DNA of 64,000 bases from Cryptomeria japonica (lineage: Eukaryota; Streptophyta; Pinopsida; Cupressales; Cupressaceae): the NCBI RefSeq assembly GCF_030272615.1, contig NC_081415.1:628595240-628659239 (forward strand), written 5' to 3'. Shown piece after piece: positions 45,679 through 57,982 of the stretch (positions within the stretch are counted from its first letter, which is position 1; every line of letters starts with the position of its first letter). The position numbers and the translations under genes are program-made. The notes under the pieces were generated by a model. It made no database searches. It saw nothing but the letters and a program-made list of their open reading frames with translations, and was not told where the DNA came from.

Positions 45679-46829
45679 TGATGAATACTAAGAGGGGGGG
45701 GTGAATTAGTATGCCAAAATCACTGTACTTAAACACTTTACTAGTCTAGCAGTAAATCGATAAAATAGTTTAGCAAACAAACTGGTTAGCACACATGCAA
45801 ACCAAATAGCAAATAATGCATTCCCCCATAGAAGCACAATCACCATAACACAAGAGATTTTGACGTGGAAACCCAAATGGGAAAAACCATGGTGAGATGA
45901 AACTCACAAGTAACTATCTATAGAATAGGAACCAAATCAGTTAAGGTCATACAATGTTCTTTACCAGAACAGATCCTGTTAGGAATCTCAATTGTTGTTA
46001 GGAGATAAGTCCGATTAAAGACTACCTTGCTAGAGGATTTTAGATCCACAAATGTGAACCACCTTGTTAGAGGATTTACAAAAGGCTTTTTGGGCCTACC
46101 CGATTAAGGGCTTTAGACTTGTCGAAGATGTGAGTAATCAACAAGTGAGTGATCTAGTAAATAGCACAATTTGCTTGGTTAGATCCTTGATAGCTCATTC
46201 CTAATGCATTCTAGCATTACTTCAATCTTCAACACACTCACACTCTACCTACTCTCACAAACATGAACTTCTCTTCTATATTCTCGATTACAAAAACTCA
46301 TCAACCACCTTAAACCCTAGCAACAACCTAAAACCCTAGACATGATGTCCTTATAAAGGAATCTGATTTCATGTCGGTCCAATAGGATTACAATACAATT
46401 TCCTAGGTTCAATGCATCTAGACATAATTGGTAACATGACACAAAAAGCACCACCAGAGTGTCGGCACCACTAATCAATCAGTGGATGGTAGCTCATCAC
46501 AAAATGCCAGTTGGTAACTCATCACAGAGCATTACCGGTTCAAACAAAATACTAGTTTAAGCAAAATACTGGTTGCTGGTTTGACAAAATAAAGACTGAG
46601 AAATATGAGTTGTGCCACTTCGTTCCTTCATACTGCTTGAGATCCTCGAACCGCTTGGGGTCTTCATACCGCTTCAGACTGCTAAACACTTTTTACAAAA
46701 CATCGATAGTCTAAAGACTATAATACATCATACCAGTTGAGCTGTAACTCAAACATACAAAAAGTGATCTCAAATCAAGTGTGTGTCCATGAATGACAAT
46801 CACAGCATCAATCATCAAAAATGCCAACA
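45679..46829 (-). repeat. Element F 3' LTR
   Basis: TGATGAATACTAAGAGGGGG to AAATGCCAACA. Collinear with 52175-53324 and with the solo LTR 378-1540. Confidence 0.93.
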
Positions 46830-46843
46830 ATCTCCCCCTTTGG
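46830..46843 (-). promoter_or_regulatory. Element F polypurine tract
   Basis: Minus-strand CCAAAGGGGGAGAT against the LTR. A second PPT-like tract lies at 47025-47035 and the CTTAGGGGGAGTAA motif at about 46916-46930. Confidence 0.88.
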
Positions 46844-47398
46844 CATTGATGGCAACACTTAGGAAAAATTTTGACATCTAAGTGTTTTACAACAAAAATA
46901 TGCCATAATCAAAATTACTCCCCCTAAGCATATACACTATCCCTTTTGCAGAAAATACAATGTATACTACTCCTTAACAGAAATAACATGAAAGTATACA
47001 TCAAAACATCAAAATTTATATACTTCTCCCCCTTTGCCAACAATGACAAAAATATTGTAGACTAACCCCCGTTTCATTAGTATTAAAATAATAAGTGTTT
47101 ATGACACTAAAGAGTAAAACTTGTCAAAAACTGATTTAAAGTCCTACAAAAATTGCTTCATGGATAAGGACCATGACTCAAGTAGGGATGTAGCCACCTC
47201 TTTCTCTATTTGCATCTAGGAGACCTATTCTTCCATGGCATTTATCGTGCTCATTTCTTGAGTGACCGTTAGGGCATCAAGATCTAGATAGCATTTTTGT
47301 AGAATTTGCAGTCGTGACAGTAGGATCAGTTGAAGTTCTTGCAAATTACGTGTCCAGTTGCTTATCTCTGCCTCTATTCTTGTAGACTAGATTTGAAG
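46844..47398 (-). other. Element F 3' untranslated region
   Basis: About 550 bp with the second PPT-like tract and the hairpin-type motif noted above. Otherwise no gene is seen; a degenerate ORF2 tail could extend into 47150-47398. Confidence 0.55.
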
Positions 47399-50300
47399 TC
47401 AGTGAATAGTTTGACCATATGTGGAGAAGGAGTCATATGGCATCTTGAAGGTGCTAATAAATGACTGCATATCAGTTTGCAGTTTGACCTTCTGAGTGAG
47501 CACATCATCACAAAATAACTGAGGTTGACAAATCTTGCTAAGTAGAAGATTGCCCTCATTCATTGCATCTCTAATGTATTTTTGTGCCTTTTGGAGATCA
47601 GACTGGATCTCTGTTAACTTTCTCACCAAGGCAGTGTCCAGAGCCTTTTGATGTTCCTTCTTGGCATTTGCTTCTGCAACCTCTTCCAGGCTTTGCACCT
47701 AGTCTTCTACAACTATGCATAGGAGCTTCAATTGTGCAAGTGAGGAATCAGTACTGGGAAGGTTCGTACTGGGTATCAAATTGGTAAGTGTTTCCATCGC
47801 AGTTTGGATAACATCTTCCTCCTTTTTCCTCCTTAGAGCATCCAATCGGTCTTGAGCAAGCTTAATGCTCTGCAACAACTCTGATTCATTTGCAGATTGT
47901 AGGTCAATAGGACTAGTAATGTCAGCCAGTTTAGCCTGACTACTAGTTGCCATTGGGGTCTCCACCTGTGTGCTCTTTCCACTGCTTCTTTATTCTTGGC
48001 TTTTTTCTTATCTTCTTGAGCCTTCCTCTACTCCTCTTCTTCTTTCTTTCTTTTCTCTTCTTCTTGTCTCTTCTCTTCATCTTTTCACTTCTTCTCTTCT
48101 TCCTTCTTTCTCTTCTCCTCATCCTGTTTCTTCTCTTCCTCTTTCTGCTTGTCCTCTTCTTTCTTTTCCTCTTCCTTCTTCTTCTTCTCCTCTTCCTGTT
48201 TCTTATTTTCCTCTTCTCTTCTCTTCTTCTCCTCTTCTTCTCTTATCCTCTTCCTCTTTCTTCTTTTTCTCCTCTTTTCTCTTATCTTCTTCATCTTTCC
48301 TCTTGTCCTCCTCTTCTCTCTTATTCTCTTCCTCTTTCTTCTTTTCCTCCTCTTTTCTCTTATCTTCTTCATCTGCCTGTTTCTTCTTTTCTGCTTCCTG
48401 TTGCTTCTTTTCTTCTTCTGCCTGCTTCTCCTATCATGTTCCTTTTGATGGTGTACCCTAAGTAACATTTTCACCATCTAAGGTGTCAACATTAATGGGG
48501 TCCATTTGTTCTATGACAGGTTCTCCTTCACTATTATACACCTCATCCAGTTTGCTAGTTTCTGGTTCTTGCTTAGCTTTCCTGTTGGCTTCAACCACTT
48601 GATGCATCTTTAGAGCTTCTTGAGCATGAGTATGTGTATCTTTTATCACTGCATGAACCTTTCCTTCCAGTAACAGGAGTCTTCTTCTTCTCATGAAGAA
48701 GAGGCCTTTGTATTTATTCATAACTTTGAAAAGTTCTGAATTTGATACATCAAGAAAATATTTCCTCCCTCATTTCCTATTCCTTTTCTATGGAAATGCA
48801 CCATTTGTTGTCTAAAGAATTATACAAATAATCCGGTGTCTCAGATCTAATTTCTGAAGGCAACTGGTCATTAATACACAAATACTTAATGATTTCCTGT
48901 TCAACTTCTTCCTTTTCATTATCATTGAAGTCATCAAAACAATCAATTAAATCATTCAATAATTTTGTCCTAATATTCTTTATAGTTCTTTGACAATGTG
49001 TCAAAGGTTTGTAAGAAGAAATATCAATATTTACCCATGTAGATGTTGCCGGTTCATTCTTTGTCTTTTTCTTTGTTTGCCTGATCTTCTTAGGCAGTTC
49101 TTCTGACACAGTTTTTTCTGAGTCCGGTAAAATGTTTTTTGTCTCCTGCTTCCTTTCAAAGACTTTGGCAGGTGCAACTTCTGGTTTCTTCTTAGTTGGT
49201 GACCGCTTGGTCACTTTGGGACTGGCTGCAGTAACCAGTGCCGATGCTAAAGGCACTGCCTTTCCTTTCTTTTCTGAGGGTTCTTCAACTAGTCTAACCC
49301 TTTCCAAATAGGTGCTGGTTCTCTTTGCCTTAGGATCAAGGGGTGAGGTGATTAGGGTAGAAGCATACCCATCCAGCATATCATACATTACCTCATAGCC
49401 CATAGGCTCTACTTCTTCCTGTCTGGGCTCAACGGCCTCCATTATGCATTCATCCACTTTGATGGGGAAGCAGTTATCTTCCTCATAATTTTTGACTATA
49501 TCACCAGATATTCTTACCCTTTGGTTCATTTTGCATCTGAACTCATCAAAGTATTTGTTCAGTGCTTCTGGATAGCCAGTTCCAACTATTTGTAGACTTT
49601 CCTTGATTTATTTTGTCACTGGTTGGTTGGAAAACCACTGAATGTCACCTACTCCTAGAAAGTAGCCTTGGAAGTAAAAGAACAAACCAACCAGTAGTTG
49701 TTCAAACTTAAATCTTAGTGCATTGTCTTGTTTGATCGAATTAAGATTCAACATAAGTTGTCTTTGCATACAAGTGCATCTATCAAACGATGCATCTTCC
49801 TTGATCATCCTGTAAGTGGCATTTACCGCTATAGGAGAGACAAAATTAATTCTGCTAGCAGAGAACATCCGGTAACCTATCACCATGTAGGCATACTTGA
49901 CTAGATCATCCTTGATTGATTTTACAGTCATTCACATGAGTCACTCACTGAACTAGTGAGCTTGGACATTACAGTCTTGTTGACCTTCCTTAGGGTTGGC
50001 ACTTCCCCTGTGTTACAGAAACCGATGATGGCATGAATTGCTTCTAGTGTGATATCATGCGTCCGCTCTAGGTACATCTTATCACCATGTACCCTACTTA
50101 GAATAATGCAAATGTGATCATCCGAAAATTCTTCAAGAAAGTAAACTGCACTGTGAAGTTTCTTCTTTTCCAGAATGTTGAATTCCGGTTTAATCTTCTT
50201 ATCCTTTCCGCAAAACTAGCTCAGCTGGGAATGGATCACAAGAGACCCTAGGTCTTTGATTTTGTAGTCTATGTAATTGGAAATGCCTTCTTCCACTATA

Positions 50301-50404
50301 ACACCATCAGGTACTTGAGACAGGGCATTGTATTTCGACTTTCATTGAATGAAGTCCACAAAATCAACGGGTGCACTAGAGTTATCATGTGATGGAGAAG
50401 CCAT
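47399..50404 (-). pseudogene. Element F ORF2: long conserved protein of unknown function
   Basis: Product not recognised. Start Met at 50404 (MASPSHDNSSAPVDFVDFIQ). It runs, with in-frame stops at about 50344 and 50221 and breaks near 49930 and 49610. Readable blocks are FSDDHICIILSRVHGDKMYL, HDITLEAIHAI, YAYMVIGYRMFSASRINFVS, LVGLFFYFQGYF, CFPIKVDECIMEAVEPR and MGYEVMYDMLDGYASTL. Next come a basic linker (RSPTKKKPEVAPAKV, KKIRQTKKKTKN), a Glu/Lys/Arg-rich low-complexity stretch (48085-48477), and coiled-coil segments (LARRK-type, 47399-47965). The first blocks match ORF2 of element B in order. It lacks any enzymatic motif I know. The layout (folded N-terminus, basic linker, coiled coil) suggests a structural or nucleic-acid-associated protein, by inference only. 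Confidence 0.7.
47990..48440. repeat. Pyrimidine-rich imperfect microsatellite inside F ORF2
   Basis: (TTC/TCC/TCT)n-type tract on the plus strand. On the coding strand it gives Lys/Glu/Arg repeats such as EKRRKRRKRKRIREKRR. It inflates apparent plus-strand frames rich in Ser and Phe, which are not genes. Confidence 0.85.
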
Positions 50405-50846
50405 GATAAACAAAGAATTTTGAAAAATACCTTCGTAGATCAAAATTTAGGGCTTCATAATTTGAACTACGCTTCACACTCCTTCGGTTACTGAAATACC
50501 GCTTTGCATTCTACACTCTTTCAACAGATGATAGCTTCAGATTCTTCTCCAGGTTTTTGATAAACTCTTTGAATCGTAGTGTAAATCGCTTTTCTTCGCT
50601 CTGCACTTGAAATACTTCTTCACTCAAAAAATGATAAGTGAGAAATGATTTGAAAATTCCTCTTAAACAAGTTCTCCACCTACCATAATAAATGCTCCAC
50701 TATTAGGGCATAAACCCTAATTTGCCTTTTACCATTTCTGGTCTTTTGTCAACTGATAGGTATCACATACCAGTTAATTCTTTCACCGGTGTGAATTGGG
50801 GGTTCAAAGTATTTCATCATTTTCTCCCCCTGAGCTTTTCTGATGC
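50405..50846. other. Spacer between ORF1 and ORF2 of element F
   Basis: About 440 bp with no coding signal, matching the position and length of the spacer in element B. Confidence 0.6.
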
Positions 50847-52124
50847 TTAGTTTGTCGATTCTGTGATTTCCACACTAGGTGCAAAAATTGGTTCGTCATG
50901 CAACACTGTTGGTTTCTTTTTCCAGGTTTTGTTCATATCCACTTGAACAAGTTCAATATCAATCTTTCCTTCTGGAGTGACTGATATGTCATCTGATATG
51001 TTCTTTCTTGTTCTGCAGAATCTAGCAATGTGACCCGGTTTGTTGCAATGATAGCAAACCATTCCAGGTGCTCTCCATGGTCCATTATTCATGTTACCAT
51101 TCTTCCTCTTGCATGTTGCAGCAGTGTGACCATGACAATGACAAATCACATAGATTGCTCTCCATCCGGTTGCTGCTTGATAGCCACTGCTACCTGACTG
51201 ATGATTAAAGGTATTAAACTGGTTGGGATTATGGTTCACAAAAGGTTCCAGACCAACTCCTTGAGTCCTCTGAGGATATCTTCCAGTGTTGTTCATAACA
51301 GACTTGCATTCAAATGCTCTATGCCCAAACTTGTTGCATTCATAAAAATTACCATTAAACTTATTGGATCTAGGTACATTGTTTATAAAGTAAGGAAAAT
51401 TATTGTAGGCTTTACTCCTACACACATTAGCAGTATGTCCTTCTTTAAGACAGTTAAAGAAAACAAGTTTTAACTTTTGCTTACTTTTACCTTTGAATGT
51501 CGGTTGCTTCTTCGATGCTTCAACATTTGCATGAGAGGTCTCACCTTCCTCATGATCAGAGTAACCAAGTCCATCAGTGTTCTTGACAGGTTTGGCCAAT
51601 TCAAGCTTTTGCTCTAGCTTAATAGTACTCTTGTTGAACTTAGCAAGTATTTCCTTTGACTCAGAGAGTTCTTTGGAAACAACATCATTTGTTTCCATCA
51701 AGTTTGCATTCTCAAAGATGGCTATGTTCAGTTCTCCTTGCATGTCTTCCTTTTCCATTTTGCTTTCATGGAGGTGAGCGGTAAGTGCACTGATCTCTTG
51801 CTTCAGTTTGGAGATTTCAGGATCTTTGTCTTTTACCAGATCTTCAGCTTTCTTCTGGTTATCAAGCTCTTGACACATTTAGATAGTCAGTCCTTCCAGC
51901 TCCTTTCTTAGGTTGGAATTGGATTCATTCAGCTTTTCTACTTCTTGAATTAAGGCTTCCATGTCCACTTCATCAGAAGAACTATTTTTAGATAGCTCCA
52001 TCAGTTTTTCAGCATGCTCTCTCCTTTTTTCCTGAGAGGCCTTATATTTGACCATAGGATCATCATAGGCTTGCTCAGACAGAGTGAGCTGATGAGTAAG
52101 TTCCCTCATAGTGTATTCCCCCAT
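50847..52124 (-). pseudogene. Element F ORF1: coiled-coil protein with four zinc knuckles
   Basis: The likely start is the Met at 52124 (MGEYTMRELTHQLTLSEQAY), only about 36 bp after the PBS. One in-frame stop (about 51879-51881) separates ELEGLTI from MCQELDNQ; otherwise it is open for about 425 codons. The first 200 residues are a charged coiled coil (EALIQEVEKLNESNSNLRKE, KLKQEISALTAHLHESKMEK). The C-terminal half has four knuckles: FFNCLKEGHTANVC, FYECNKFGHRAFEC, VICHCHGHTAATC and the intact CYHCNKPGHIARFC. The first three lack the first Cys. Family knowledge says such knuckles bind RNA or DNA in Gag. A nucleocapsid-like role is inferred. It is the best-preserved gene of the pol-less pair. 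Confidence 0.85.
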
Positions 52125-52160
52125 ATCTCTTTCCAAGTGGTTAAACTTATAGAAAGTTTG

Positions 52161-52172
52161 GCTTTGATACCA
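52161..52172 (-). promoter_or_regulatory. Element F primer binding site
   Basis: Minus-strand TGGTATCAAAGC two bases inside the LTR, with one change (G to A) from the TGGTATCAGAGC of the other elements. Confidence 0.9.
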
Positions 52173-52174
52173 AT

Positions 52175-53324
52175 TGATGAATACTAAGAGGGGGGGTGAA
52201 TTAGTATGCCAAAAATCACTGTACTTAAACACTTTACTAGTCTAGCAGTAAACCGATAAAATAGTTTAGCAAACAAACCAGTTAGCACACATGCAAACCA
52301 AATAGCAAATAATGCATTCACCCATAGAAGCACAATCACCATAGCATGAGATTTTGATGTGGAAACCCAAATGGGAAAAACCACGATGAAATGAAACTCA
52401 GTGCAAGTAACTATCTGCAGAATAGGAACCAGACCAATTAAGGTCAGACCGGTTAAGGTCATACAATGTTCTTTACCAGAACAGATCTTGTTAGGAATAT
52501 CAATCTTTGTTAGGAGATAAGTCCGATTAAAGACTACCTTGCTAGAGGATTTTAGATCCACAAATGTGAACCACCTTGTTAGAGGATTTACAAAAGTCTT
52601 TTTGGGCCTACCCGGTTAAGGGCTTCAGACTTGTCGAAGATGTGAGTAATCAACAAGTGAGTGATCTAGAAAATAGCACAGTTTGCTTGGTTATATCCTT
52701 GATAGCTCATTCCTAATGCATTCCAGCATTACTTCAGTCTTCAACACACTCACACTCTGCCTACTCTCACAAACATGAAATTCTCTTCTATATTCTCGCT
52801 TACAAAAACTCATCAACCACCTTAAACCCTAGCAACAATCTAAAACCCTAGACATGATGTCCTTATAAATGAATCTGATTTCATGTCGGTCCAATAAGAT
52901 TACAATACAATTTCCTAGGATCAATGCATCTAGACATAATTGGTAACACGACACAAAAAGTACTGCCAGAGTGTCAGCACCACCAAACAATCGGTGGATG
53001 GTAGCTCATCACAAAATACCGGTTGGTAACTCATCACAGAGTATTACCGGTTCAAATAAAATATCGGTTGCCGGTTTGACAAAATGAAGAATGGGAAATA
53101 TGAGTTGTGCCGCTTTCTTTCTTCATACTGCTTGAGATCCTCGAACCACTTGGGGTCTTCATACCGCTTCAGACTAGTAAACACTTTTTGCAAAACACCG
53201 ATAGTCTAAAGACTATAATACATCATACCGGTTGAGCTGTAACTCATACATACAAAAAGTGATCTCAAATCAAGTGTGTGTCTATCAATGACAATCAGAG
53301 CATCAATCATAAAAAATGCCAACA
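52175..53324 (-). repeat. Element F 5' LTR
   Basis: 1150 bp from TGATGAATACTAAGAGGGGG to AAATGCCAACA. Contains GTGGAAACCCAAATGGGAAA near 52360. Confidence 0.93.
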
Positions 53325-54137
53325 TATAGAATGTTTTGAAGGTAGATAGGAGCATAAAAGGATCTGACTAAGAAAGATAGTGCTATTACCAGATCAGCCA
53401 AAACCCTATTGTTCTCTAACCATTACAACAATTAAATCCCTTAACCGGGTAAGCTTTAACATGTTTGGTTCTATTTAAATCCTCTAACCAGGAGATCCAT
53501 TAGCTTGGATTTGAAATCCTTTATTGAGGTTACTCCTAATAGAGTATTGCCTTTATTAGGGTATTCTAGTCAATCCCTTAACCGGGTGGTCGCTAACTAG
53601 ATCTGTTCTCAACATGACATTATTGTATAAGCTTTTAACAAGGCTTGGCTCCTAATAGGGAAAACTTTAGAGGAGTTAAAAATACTTGTGGGTATTCATC
53701 CCCGCCGTGGTTTTTCCCATTTGGGTTTCCATGTCAAAAATCATTGTGTCAAGTGGTGAATGATTTTGTGGTTATGTTTTGATATGATTGATATGCTAAT
53801 TGGTAAATCCACTTACATATGATTAGATGATCGAAAGTGATCTGAAATGATCTATTACTAATGTTAGTAAAGTGGTTTAATGTTTTGGTTAAATGGTTTA
53901 TGAATATCAAATCTATTACACTGTATTATTGATGTTTTGCTCAACCGGTAAAGTTTGACAGTGCAGTATAACAGTGCAGTATAAGTTTTTGTTATAGTAT
54001 TAAAACTGGTTAGTTCAATGATTGATTTATGAGTTGGGATTAAGTTTGGTGAAAGTTTTATTTGTTTTCTATCTACCAATTCACCCCCCCTCCCTCTTAG
54101 TAGTTGATTGGATGCTTATTGCCTCATCATATTATCA
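53325..54137 (+). repeat. Copia E 3' LTR, right part
   Basis: Opens with TATAG, then continues the E LTR through TTTTTCCCATTTGGGTTTCC (about 53710-53729) and CACCCCCCCTCCCTCTTAG to ATTATCA at 54137. Followed by GTATG, matching 6982-6986. The two halves of the 3' LTR total about 1435 bp. Confidence 0.9.
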
Positions 54138-54142
54138 GTATG

Positions 54143-56040
54143 TTAGTTCCAACCAAAAACCATAATCAAATGAACTAGAAACCATTTCAAAACATATCAA
54201 AGGAGATATTAAAAACATAAAAGAAGCTTAACAGAGAAAGAAAGGTGAAGAGCCTTCCCAAGATGCCCCCATGATGCCTTGTGATACTTCTCCCTTATTT
54301 CTCCCCTCTCCAAGTTTCAAATGAATGGAGCTCTCAACTTTTATCACTAACCATGGATGCCCTATGGAGATTAAAGATGGTTGGAAATGATAAACAAATT
54401 CTATGGAAATGCAAATAGTGATGCTATTAGAAAGCTCTAAATACCTATGCAATATTTTAGTATAATAGCAATGCTCTAATGCTTCCTCCTTTGCTTGAGG
54501 AATGAGGCTCTATTTATAGAAGAAATGAGAAATTGGATGGTTAAGATTTAATTATCTTAACAAGGGCTAGGATTGTGATGTAGGAGCATCCTCTGTTCTT
54601 GGCAATCTTGCATCAACCAAAAAATATTTCTTTTCAATTTGTTTTCTGTTTTGCAGTTTATTCCTGCATTTTCTTGCATTTTCTCACTAGATCTTGCAGA
54701 GCTGGATTTTTCTTGTGAACATGATTATCTTCCTTATTCTTGAGCCGTGAGACATTTGGATAGTTTTTCGGCAAGTTATCGCTTCCATATTCTAAGACAC
54801 TTTTCTGGCTTAGAACACTGGAATCGCTTGGATCTATTTGCTATTGGAAAATCTTGCAGATCCTTTCCATAGCTTGCGAATCCCCAGTTCATTGATTCAA
54901 ATGTTCCTTGGTGTGTAGCCAACCTTCCATTTGATCCACACTTCTTCCTTTGGATTTTCTATAGGAATCTCTTTGGCGGAGGCCGACCTGGTGGTTTTAC
55001 ACATTTCATCATGTTCATCATTGTTTGATTCTTTTTGGGCCAACATGGATCCCTCTAGACCATATAATTCAATGTAATTAAGCATCATAATTCATGGAAG
55101 AGAATATAGAAGATAAATCCTAAGATTTAGACATCCAGAGTGGACCAATTCTATAATTAAGGATGTATTTCATAGGCCAATGACCCGAATCTTGTAGCCC
55201 GGATGTTACCAGTTATTTGTAATTAATTTTCATTATTTAATTGATTCAATTTTGTATTTCCTCCATCATCTTGTCTTTCTTTCATTGTGTTTACTCTTGC
55301 TGAACTGTTCATATAGGTCTCATTGAGGTCCCTCCTAACCGTGACTGCACTAGATTGAATGATCCTCAATCCATGTGATACTTTGAACCCTAGCTCATGT
55401 TGACAATTGTCACCACGAGAAGGCTTGAGAGGAGATAGAAGAGGCATTAAATTCCTAAAGGGACATGATGGTTACCCTAGGGGGTTGGGTTAGGGTTGAG
55501 TTAGTGGATAAAGCTTTTATCCAAAGGATATACTTGTGTGCAAGAGTTAAAGGGATAACCATGGTCAAAGAAATGAATTCTTGAAGAGACCCATGAGTTA
55601 AAAGGATGGTTAAGTTAGAGAGAAAGTCTCTAACTAAGGGTCAAGGTTGAGTTAACCATTAATGGTTATGTAAGAGGCTTACAAGTTTTGGAAGAATTTG
55701 GAGGTTATCTTGTTAAAGAAATAAAGCTTTTAATGCTTTATGAAGACTTTGCATGTTTTTGAGAAGTTATTCCATTTCTTAAGGAATGTGCAAATGTTTA
55801 GGAGGGAATTAGGCTAATTAGAATGGATGAGAATATTCTAGAAGAAGGGTTAGTGTGCAAGTGGATTTTGTAGGAGAATTCAAGTGGGAGGTATTTTTAT
55901 GATTTTTAAATAAATATAAATTTATTTAAATGTGTATAACTTGCATTTGGATAGATATTTAAATAAATATTCATTTATTTAAATGTGAAAGGGATTTAAT
56001 TAAATGTGAAAGGGGGATCTAATTAAATAGGCTTAAGAGG
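54143..56040. other. Non-coding flank right of the nest
   Basis: No gene, LTR end or tandem array recognised. Short frames (54228-54452, 54897-55088, 55223-55447) have no family-like content. AT-rich TTTATTTAAATGTG repeats occur at about 55905-56010. Confidence 0.5.
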
Positions 56041-56089
56041 ACTCTAGAAGGAATCCATTAAGGCTTGAATACTTTGAGGGAAACCAGTA

Positions 56090-56720
56090 AAGGCATTCAA
56101 GTGTTCAAGCATTCATCATCAAGAATCATAAGTATTAAACTTAAAGCATTCAAGTGTTCAAGCATTCATAATCAAACATTTCTAGAGATCTTCAGGGCTG
56201 CATTTCCTTCATTCAACCATTGTGGAGCAAATTACAACATTCATATGTAGGCATGCATGTGTGATTAGGATTTTTTCATGTTCATGCCATTTCATACAAC
56301 ATATGGGATTACATTCCAGAAGCAAAGAATCACTATCAGTCATTGCAGATCTGAGGTATATCCTTCCATTATTTATTTCAATTTTTGCAATATTTCAATT
56401 AAGGTTAATTCCTAAACCAGGGTTTGACTTAGGAAAACCCCCATTCCCAACATATTTCACTTTCTTTCTATGTGTAGGAAATAGTTACAGAGCTTTGATC
56501 TTGAGAATCAACATTATTTGTAGCTATGAATCAACCCCTTTTGGTGTGCGAAATGTTAGGAGGACTAGAATGGTGAGCGCTCTGATCTCAACATTTTTTG
56601 TAATTGTTTTGGGGATTAGTTCTGAATCTTCATATATTTATCAAATCTAGGTGTGTGCCTCAATTTGACAACTGTAGCTTACCATTTTTGCATTTTTACA
56701 TTCATTTTCAACACTTTACA
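56090..56720 (+). repeat. LTR family H, partial copy
   Basis: Positions about 56245-56490 are collinear with 4455-4700 of the solo LTR H (shared AGCATTCA, TTTCATACAACA and ATTGCAGATCT segments, then TAGGAAAACCCC). The copy ends CAACACTTTACA at 56720, like the CACTTTACA end of the left copy. The left boundary is uncertain. It faces the minus-strand copy at 56757. Confidence 0.5.
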
Positions 56721-56756
56721 CTAAGTTCAACAATTCAACTTGTAATGGCACCAAAA

Positions 56757-57967
56757 TGTAATGGTGGGTGAAAAAAGTGTGAATGAGAGATCAAGAGGAA
56801 AGTTACCCTTTTCCTCCAAGGAGAGATGAGAGTTTCACTATGAATTTACCCTCAAATACTTTTCACGCATTACATTGGAAGAGGGGGGAAAATTCACTAG
56901 ATTCAACCTCCAAAGAAGAAGATAAAATTCTGAATGAAATGAGAATGATAAGTTAATCCCCTCTTCTATTTGGAATGGAAAGGAATTGATTGAATTGTAT
57001 ATAGAGACTAAGTGCAAAAGGGACAAAGAATTGATTATAACTTGAGATCAAAGCATGGGATGAAGCTGTGCACCGAGATTTGACAGTAATATGTTGAGAC
57101 GAAGCCGCCTTGCAAATTTGAGGAAAAGTTACCCGAACTATGGAAGAAATGTACACGATCCTTTGAAAAATCCGCAAAATGAAAAGGGTTTTTTTGTCTC
57201 TACAAATGGAGTCCAAATCTGATAGTACAATTGTGTACCTGCAACCTACACATAGAAAAGAGAGGAAAATGGGTTGGGATTGGGGGTTTGCCTTCAGGTC
57301 AAACCCCAGTTTTGGAATTAACCAAGTAATGAAAGAAAGTACTTGCAAGTAAATGTAAATGAAAGACTGAAATGTAAATCACCTCAAGGGAGGTTGTGAT
57401 AGAAATTCTTGTATGGAGTTGAATGTTGAAATGGATCTCCTCTTCAATGGTTGAATCCTTGACTTGAGTGCAACACCTAGCCTTGAAAGGAGACTTGAGA
57501 TGCTTAATGTTGGAAAGGGATGCTTGAAAGCTTGAATTCTCTAGAACACTTGATCACCAATTTTCACCTTATTGAACTTCTCCCTCCCAAAATGAGAGGG
57601 AAAATGAAAATTTAATACTTGTCAATTAGGGTTCATGAAACTGATTATCCTCACAAGTCGACATCAGAGAAGTTTTCCCGCTCACTGCACAACCTTCTAT
57701 GCAAACATAGGAAAGGTCCTGCCCCAAAATAGGGTAGGGATAGGGGCAACATGCCCCTATCCTAGGGGGACAAGGGTGCTATGCCCCTGTCCTACCCTTT
57801 TCTCCAGGGTATAGTGTAGACAAGGTGGTGTGGAGGGCAAGGGAGAAGCATTTTTTGGGGGTTGAGTAGTCTCCAGTCTCTGATCACGCTAGGAGATTTG
57901 ATTTTACATGCGTGAGGACCCCAATGTGGTTGAAAATTGCTAGGGTTGCAATTTTATGACACTACAT
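56757..57967 (-). repeat. LTR family H, minus-strand copy
   Basis: 1211 bp. Read on the minus strand it runs from TGTAGTGTCATAAAATTGCA to CCACCATTACA. Shared with 3918-5146: GGGGTCCTCACG, ATAGGGGCAT, and the CTATGTGTAGGTTGCAGGTA box. A PPT-like tract lies at its 5' side and a TTTTGGTGCCATTAC sequence, resembling a degraded gypsy PBS, at its 3' side. It is probably the 3' LTR of the gag-protease element to its right. Confidence 0.72.
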
Positions 57968-57982
57968 TCATCCCCCACTTTA
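57968..57982 (-). promoter_or_regulatory. Polypurine tract of gypsy-like element
   Basis: Minus-strand AAAGTGGGGGATGAA immediately before the LTR start TGTAGTG, as expected for a 3' LTR. Confidence 0.7.

Larger units (their letters stand above)
45679..53324 (-). mobile_element. Element F: pol-less LTR retrotransposon
   Basis: A complete 7.6-kb element on the minus strand with perfect TATAG duplications (45674-45678 and 53325-53329). LTRs are 45679-46829 and 52175-53324 (1151 and 1150 bp). The PBS reads TGGTATCAAAGC and the PPT is CCAAAGGGGGAGAT. The interior has a four-knuckle ORF1 next to the PBS and a long ORF2, with no RT, integrase, RNase H or protease. Gene order and several protein blocks match element B, although the LTRs differ, so these are two related families. 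Confidence 0.92.

Noticed and set aside
47947-48465. Plus-strand frames of 99-172 codons rich in Ser, Leu and Phe
   Set aside because: Antisense shadows of the Lys/Glu-rich microsatellite in F ORF2.
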